This document shows, piece by piece, positions 42,901-46,127 of a stretch of DNA of 46,127 nucleotides. The notes under the pieces were generated by a model, which was given only the letters and a program-made list of their open reading frames with translations, did not search any database and was not told where the DNA came from. The stretch is taken from contig ONMI01000022.1 in assembly GCA_900318915.1 (NCBI GenBank), positions 1 to 46,127 on the forward strand, given 5' to 3'. How positions within the stretch are numbered: position 1 is the first letter of the stretch; each line of letters begins with the position of its first letter. The translations under genes and the position numbers were made by a program. The stretch comes from an uncultured Prevotellaceae bacterium. GTDB lineage: Bacteria > Bacteroidota > Bacteroidia > Bacteroidales > Bacteroidaceae.

Positions 42901-42959
42901 TGGGCCGCAAAATCAAGGGTGAAGAAGAGACTGCAGTAGCAGAGGAGCCCGCCAAATAA
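39942..42959 (+). CDS. secDF: Fused protein translocase subunits SecD-SecF (1005 aa)
   Basis: Membrane protein that helps pull secreted proteins across the membrane using the proton gradient. SecD half: N-terminal helix, GLGLDLKGGMNVILEV, the periplasmic P1 domain, then six helices with SLGAQSIRQG and MAVDANVLIYER. SecF half from ~residue 690: DFTGGRYYVV, QKVGPSIA and INDKVVVFDRVRENL. Residues ~250-305 of SecD hold an Ala/Thr/Lys-rich insertion with a near-repeat (ADTTKAETAKA and PDTTKAVAEA). The frame uses GGT, CGT and other favoured codons more than its neighbours, suggesting high expression. Single gene with own promoter and terminator. Confidence 0.96.
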   Translation: MQNKGLVIVTAVLLTLASIFYLSFSLGSRLIQKKATAIEDPIKQQDFLDSAKWLGVYSYQKCQETQIGLGLDLKGGMNVILEVSVPDLIENLAGYKKDAAFVKSMKEARAEEEQTQGDFIDLFVKYYRQNAPGHNLAEIFATSQLPEVKTNNNDNEVLSILRTKVQETVDDAKNVITNRIDQFGVVQPNIQKLDGQEGRIMVEMPGVKNPERMRKLLQGSANLEFWETYTSKEIAPYMQQLNARLASNAGADNKAEADTTKAETAKAQTAPDTTKAVAEAGKKEIKLGDATAKADEKVDDELLAKQNPLFSKLNVMADNYCVVGMAHANDTAAVNAMLRSEEAKQVLPSDVKLVWSAKPDDRIAGNKHIFDLYCLRMTGTNGRAPLEGDVIESAKDDFDNFNGRPVVTMQMNETGAREWANLTKKNIGKPVAIVLDDLVYSAPNVNDEITGGNSQISGSFTVEDTKDLANTLKSGRMKAPVRIVQEEVVGPSLGAQSIRQGIWSFVVAFIVLMLYMIAMYGFIPGMVANSALLLNLFFTMGIMASFQAALSMPGIAGIVLTLGMAVDANVLIYERTKEELRSGKNVRQALAAGYSNAFSAIFDSNLTSIITGIILAVIGMGPVKGFAITLIIGICCSFFTAVFLTRLVYENRMKKDKWLNLTFTTGLSKNLLQNMNVNFMGMYRKSFTLWGIVALIFIGFFAIRGLSKSIDFTGGRYYVVQFDNATEPEDVESALRNEFQGYTIGALTLGTDNKTIRISTNYKIESNSATVDDEAENKLFNALTKSGLVTQKNIDDFKNPDVREGGSIISSQKVGPSIARNVTNKAIISVIIALIAIFLYILIRFNNVAFSVGSIVALALDTLIVVGFFSALWGIVPFSLEIDQTFIGAILTVIGYSINDKVVVFDRVRENLRLYKKRDLQTLFNSSLNQTLARTVNTSVSTLIVLLCIFFLGGDSIRSFSFAMILGVVFGTLSSIFIAAPVAYLTLGRKIKGEEETAVAEEPAK

Positions 42960-42983
42960 GCAAGCAAACTTAATCTACATAAA

Positions 42984-43019
42984 GAAACCGGCCGTCACGC
43001 TGTTGTGACGGCCGGTTTC
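42984..43019 (+). terminator. Terminator of secDF
   Basis: GAAACCGGCCGTCAC and GTGACGGCCGGTTTC, perfect 15-bp arms with a 6-base loop, followed by TTTAT, 24 bases after the stop. Confidence 0.9.
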
Positions 43020-43073
43020 TTTATGCGGTTTCTAAGTTGGAATCTTGATGCCTCTACACTATGCTGTGGACTA

Positions 43074-43865
43074 TTACCCGATATTATCCTTCACCTGGCG
43101 CAGAAACTGCTGCAGCACATCAAGCATCTCAGCGGGCAGATAGGCAAAGGCATGTTCGAGCAGTTCGGTGGGTATCTCGTAGTAGGCCTCGGCGATAGAG
43201 CCGGCTATAGCAGCCTTGGTGTCGGTATCGCCGTCGCAAAGCACGGCCAGGCGTATGGTCTCCTCAAAGCTCTCGGCATCGAGGAAGCAGCGTATGGCCA
43301 TGGGCACGGTCTCCTGGCAGGTACCGTCGAAATGGCCGTGGCTGCCTATACGCAGGATATCGCGCATGGGCGGTATCTCATAGCCGAACGAGCGTTTCAC
43401 CGATGCGGCCACCTGCTCTTTGGTGACACGGCAGGTACGCAGCCAGTAGATGAGCGAGGCCACGCACTGGGCACCCTTAATGCCCTCCGGATGGCTGTGG
43501 CTCACCTCAGCCGAGCGTCTTGACTGCTCCTTCACACTATCGTAGTCGTCGAAGAGCCAGCCAATACTGCTCACGCGCATGGCCGAGCCGTTGCCGAAGC
43601 TGTCGGTCGAGGGGGTTCCTTCGTCGAAGAGCCAGTGGTAGAAACGGTTGCCGTAGCCGCCCATGGGATTGGGATAGCGTCGGCACCACTCCTTCAGACT
43701 CTGCTCATAGTCGATACCGCGCAACACGGCATCGGCCACGGCGACGGTACAGATGGTATCATCGGTATAGTTACATTCTTGGGTGAAGAGTTCAAAGCCC
43801 TTCTGGGGAGGGTCGCCAAACTCGAAGCGCGACCCTACGATATCACCGATAATAGCTCCTATCAT
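43074..43865 (-). CDS. ADP-ribosylglycohydrolase family protein (263 aa)
   Basis: DraG-fold hydrolase that removes ADP-ribose from proteins or other acceptors using two metal ions. Metal-binding motifs are visible: GAIIGDIVGSRFE, NYTDDTICT, and GDTDTKAAIAGSIAEAYY near the C-terminus. Complete domain, no signal peptide, so cytoplasmic. The target and any matching ADP-ribosyltransferase are not visible here. metG lies just upstream (its stop is 23 bases away), so it probably shares the metG transcript. Confidence 0.9.
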   Translation of the reverse strand: MIGAIIGDIVGSRFEFGDPPQKGFELFTQECNYTDDTICTVAVADAVLRGIDYEQSLKEWCRRYPNPMGGYGNRFYHWLFDEGTPSTDSFGNGSAMRVSSIGWLFDDYDSVKEQSRRSAEVSHSHPEGIKGAQCVASLIYWLRTCRVTKEQVAASVKRSFGYEIPPMRDILRIGSHGHFDGTCQETVPMAIRCFLDAESFEETIRLAVLCDGDTDTKAAIAGSIAEAYYEIPTELLEHAFAYLPAEMLDVLQQFLRQVKDNIG

Positions 43866-43888
43866 AACAGATACTTTTTAATAGTCTA

Positions 43889-45952
43889 TCATCCCACCTG
43901 CGAGCCGGGCTTCACCTCCCGCAGCAGCGAGGTGACACTGAGGCTGCCGTCGAAATTCTCGGCGGAAAGAATCATGCCATGGCTCTCAATGCCCATCAGC
44001 TTGCGCGGAGCAAGGTTGGCGATGAAGAGCACATCCTTGCCTATCAGCTCTTCGGGCTCGTAGAATGCGGCTATTCCGCTCACGATGGTGCGGTCGTTGC
44101 CGCTGCCGTCGTCGAGGGTGAACTTGAGCAGTTTCTTCGACTTCTTCACCTTCTCGCAGTGTTTCACGTGTCCCACACGGATGTCGAGCTTCTCAAAATC
44201 GGCAAAGTCGACGGTATCCTTCACAGGCTGTGCCTTGTAGGCGGCTGCCTCATTGGCCTTGCGGATGTTCTCCAGACGGTCGAGCTGGGCCTGTATGGTG
44301 GCGTCCTCAATCTTCTCGAAGAGCAGTGAGGGCTCGCCAAGCTGGTGGCCGGGCTTGAGCAGGTCGGTACTGCCCAGCTGCTCCCAGTCGAAGCTCTCCA
44401 GACAGAGCATCTCGCGCAGTTTCTTCGACGAGAAGGGCAGGAAGGGCTCAAAGGCGATGGCCAGGTTGGCCGTGAGCTGCAGGCAGATGTTCAGGATGGT
44501 CTCGCAGCGCTTCGGGTCGGTCTTCCACACCTTCCACGGCTCGCACTCGGTGATGTAGCGGTTGCCGATGCGTGCCAGGTTCATGGCCTCAAACTGGGCC
44601 TCGCGGAACTTGAACTGGTCGAGCAGGGCTTCCACCTTCTGTTTCACGTCCTTGAACTCCTCCAGTGCGGCCTTGTCCACCTCCTGCAGTTCACCGCAGG
44701 CGGGCACCACGCCGTTCCAGTATTTCTTGGTGAGCTGCAGCGCGCGGTTCACGAAGTTGCCGTACACAGCCACCAGCTCATTGTTGTTGCGGTCCTGGAA
44801 GTCTTTCCAGGTGAAGTTGTTGTCCTTGGTCTCAGGGGCGTTGGCTGTGAGCACATAGCGCAGCACATCCTGCTTGCCGGGGAAGTCGACCAGATACTCA
44901 TGCAGCCAGATGGCCCAGTTTTTCGAGGTCGATATTTTGTTGTTCTCCAAGTTCAGGAACTCGTTGGCCGGCACGTTGTCGGGCAGGATATAGCCGCCGT
45001 GCGCCTTCATCATCACCGGGAAGATGATGCAGTGGAACACGATGTTGTCCTTGCCGATGAAGTGCACCAGCCGGGTGTCCTCATCCTGCCACCATTTCTG
45101 CCAGGAGCCCCATTTCTCGGGCTCACGGTCGCAGAGTTCCTTGGTGTTCGACACATAGCCGATGGGAGCGTCGAACCATACATAGAGCACCTTGCCGTCG
45201 GCACCCTCCACGGGCACGGGAATACCCCAGTCGAGGTCGCGCGTCATGGCGCGGGGCTGGAGGTCCATGTCGAGCCACGACTTGCACTGTCCGTACACAT
45301 TGGGGCGCCACTCCTTGTGCTCTTCCAGTATCCATTGCTTGAGCCAGTCCTGGTAGTCGTTCAGGGGCAGGTACCAGTTTTTGGTCTCCTTCAGCACCGG
45401 TGTGGAGCCGCTGATGGTCGACTTAGGGTTGATGAGCTCCATGGGCGAGAGGTCGCGTCCGCATTTCTCGCACTGGTCGCCATAGGCACCCTCGTTGTGG
45501 CAGTGGGGGCACTCGCCCGTCACATAGCGGTCGGCCAGAAACTGGTGGGCCTCCTCGTCGTAGAGTTGTGTGGTGGTCTCCTCGGTCAACTTACCCTCGT
45601 CGTAGAGTTTGCGAAACCACTCAGAGGCGAACTTATGATGGGTTTCCGAGGTGGTGCGGCTGTACACGTCGAAGCTGATGCCGAACTCCTCGAACGAGTC
45701 TTTGATCATCTTGTGGTAACGGTCCACCACATCCTGCGGAGTGATGCCCTCTTTGCGGGCCCGTATGGTGATAGGCACACCGTGCTCGTCGCTACCGCCT
45801 ATGAACAGCACCTCCTCTTTCTTCAGCCGGAGGTATCTCACATAAATATCTGCCGGCACATAGACACCGGCCAAGTGACCGATGTGCACGCCGCCGTTGG
45901 CATAGGGCAGTGCCGAGGTCACTGTTGTTCTCTTGAATGAATGGTTGCTCAT
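43889..45952 (-). CDS. metG: Methionyl-tRNA synthetase
   Basis: Class I synthetase, 687 aa. HIGH motif in [12 protein letters not shown], zinc-binding [18 protein letters not shown], and second signature [11 protein letters not shown] (variant of KMSKS). After the anticodon domain a C-terminal tRNA-binding EMAP-II-like domain (~residues 580-687) starts [18 protein letters not shown], as in dimeric bacterial MetRS. The start [21 protein letters not shown] agrees with the family. Followed by the ADP-ribosylglycohydrolase gene. Confidence 0.97.
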   Translation of the reverse strand: MSNHSFKRTTVTSALPYANGGVHIGHLAGVYVPADIYVRYLRLKKEEVLFIGGSDEHGVPITIRARKEGITPQDVVDRYHKMIKDSFEEFGISFDVYSRTTSETHHKFASEWFRKLYDEGKLTEETTTQLYDEEAHQFLADRYVTGECPHCHNEGAYGDQCEKCGRDLSPMELINPKSTISGSTPVLKETKNWYLPLNDYQDWLKQWILEEHKEWRPNVYGQCKSWLDMDLQPRAMTRDLDWGIPVPVEGADGKVLYVWFDAPIGYVSNTKELCDREPEKWGSWQKWWQDEDTRLVHFIGKDNIVFHCIIFPVMMKAHGGYILPDNVPANEFLNLENNKISTSKNWAIWLHEYLVDFPGKQDVLRYVLTANAPETKDNNFTWKDFQDRNNNELVAVYGNFVNRALQLTKKYWNGVVPACGELQEVDKAALEEFKDVKQKVEALLDQFKFREAQFEAMNLARIGNRYITECEPWKVWKTDPKRCETILNICLQLTANLAIAFEPFLPFSSKKLREMLCLESFDWEQLGSTDLLKPGHQLGEPSLLFEKIEDATIQAQLDRLENIRKANEAAAYKAQPVKDTVDFADFEKLDIRVGHVKHCEKVKKSKKLLKFTLDDGSGNDRTIVSGIAAFYEPEELIGKDVLFIANLAPRKLMGIESHGMILSAENFDGSLSVTSLLREVKPGSQVG

Positions 45953-45980
45953 TATTTCGCTTAATGTATTATTTTGGTTG

Positions 45981-46011
45981 CAAAGTTACGAAAAGTCGAG
46001 GGGAGAACAAA
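45981..46011 (-). promoter_or_regulatory. Promoter of metG
   Basis: Minus strand TTTG (46011-46008), 19 bases, TAACTTTG (45988-45981), 29 bases before the ATG at 45952. Confidence 0.76.
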
Positions 46012-46035
46012 ATAAGCGTGCTTATTTTTTGGCGT

Positions 46036-46095
46036 ATAGCTCATTTTGCAGGATATTTTTGAGTAGTTGGTACTCAATAGCTCAAATTGCAGGAT
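46036..46095. repeat. Direct repeat of 19 bp at the right edge
   Basis: ATAGCTCATTTTGCAGGAT (46036-46054) and ATAGCTCAAATTGCAGGAT (46077-46095), 17 of 19 bases identical, starts 41 bp apart. Between them is a small inverted repeat GAGTA...TACTC. No gene is visible from 45953 to the end, so this is probably the upstream region of a gene outside the window. Confidence 0.7.
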
Positions 46096-46127
46096 GAATT
46101 TAGTTGTTTTATTTTTGGCAGTCTGTA

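Noticed and set aside
44345-45940. Long open frame antisense to metG (531 codons)
   Set aside because: Same cause; MetRS signatures are intact on the minus strand.

Overview
The window looks like a Bacteroidota chromosome, most likely a member of the Prevotellaceae (Prevotella/Segatella group). Several things point there. Many genes are preceded by the Bacteroidota promoter pattern TTTG-N19-21-TAnnTTTG. SecD and SecF are fused. kduI and kduD sit side by side. A secreted protein and a decayed one carry the GIYI..GKK-type C-terminal tail common in Prevotella. Most genes are rich in G+C by eye (about 55-62% in sampled lines), but three islands are visibly AT-richer: the ATPase at 4.7-5.9 kb, the glycan genes at 10.3-13.4 kb and the regulator at 34.1-35.5 kb. 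No phage, transposase or CRISPR array is visible.

1-10.2 kb: an export cluster built around a two-component system. A response regulator (REC plus Fis-type HTH, no AAA+ domain) and a histidine kinase are read rightwards. A TolC-like outer-membrane protein, an HlyD/MacA-like adaptor and two large FtsX/MacB-type permeases are read leftwards. The TolC promoter and the permease promoter share the same double operator: two 15-bp G...C palindromes exactly 23 bp apart, at the same distance from the -7 box. This fits the expected site of a Fis-type HTH and is the most interesting regulatory signal here. Between the adaptor and the permeases lie a low-GC AAA ATPase, its own promoter with 14-bp tandem repeats over the start region, and a 48-bp leftover of the 3' end of a lost permease copy.

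10.3-16.4 kb: a three-gene glycan set (glycosyltransferase, hexapeptide acyltransferase, flippase; overlapping genes, AT-rich) and a large secreted CotH-kinase-like protein. A 440-base AT-rich gap and tRNA-Arg(CCU) follow.

17-28 kb: mostly rightward genes. The first group is a low-molecular-weight protein tyrosine phosphatase, a secreted SGNH esterase and an RluA-type pseudouridine synthase with a long N-terminal extension. After a leftward pyridoxal/pyridoxamine kinase gene, the second group is a secreted six-hairpin glycosidase-like protein, a YiiX-like hydrolase, a small lipoprotein, an SF1 helicase, a small conserved hypothetical protein and a MATE transporter.

28-33.6 kb: a secreted hypothetical protein, argS, RNase HI and ribD, then a decayed stretch holding two pseudogenes of secreted proteins.

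33.7-46.1 kb: a TPR-membrane-HTH regulator, kduI-kduD (uronate catabolism), HU, a rhomboid protease followed by an EEP-family phosphohydrolase, secDF, an ADP-ribosylglycohydrolase and metG. The window ends in an AT-rich region with a 19-bp direct repeat.
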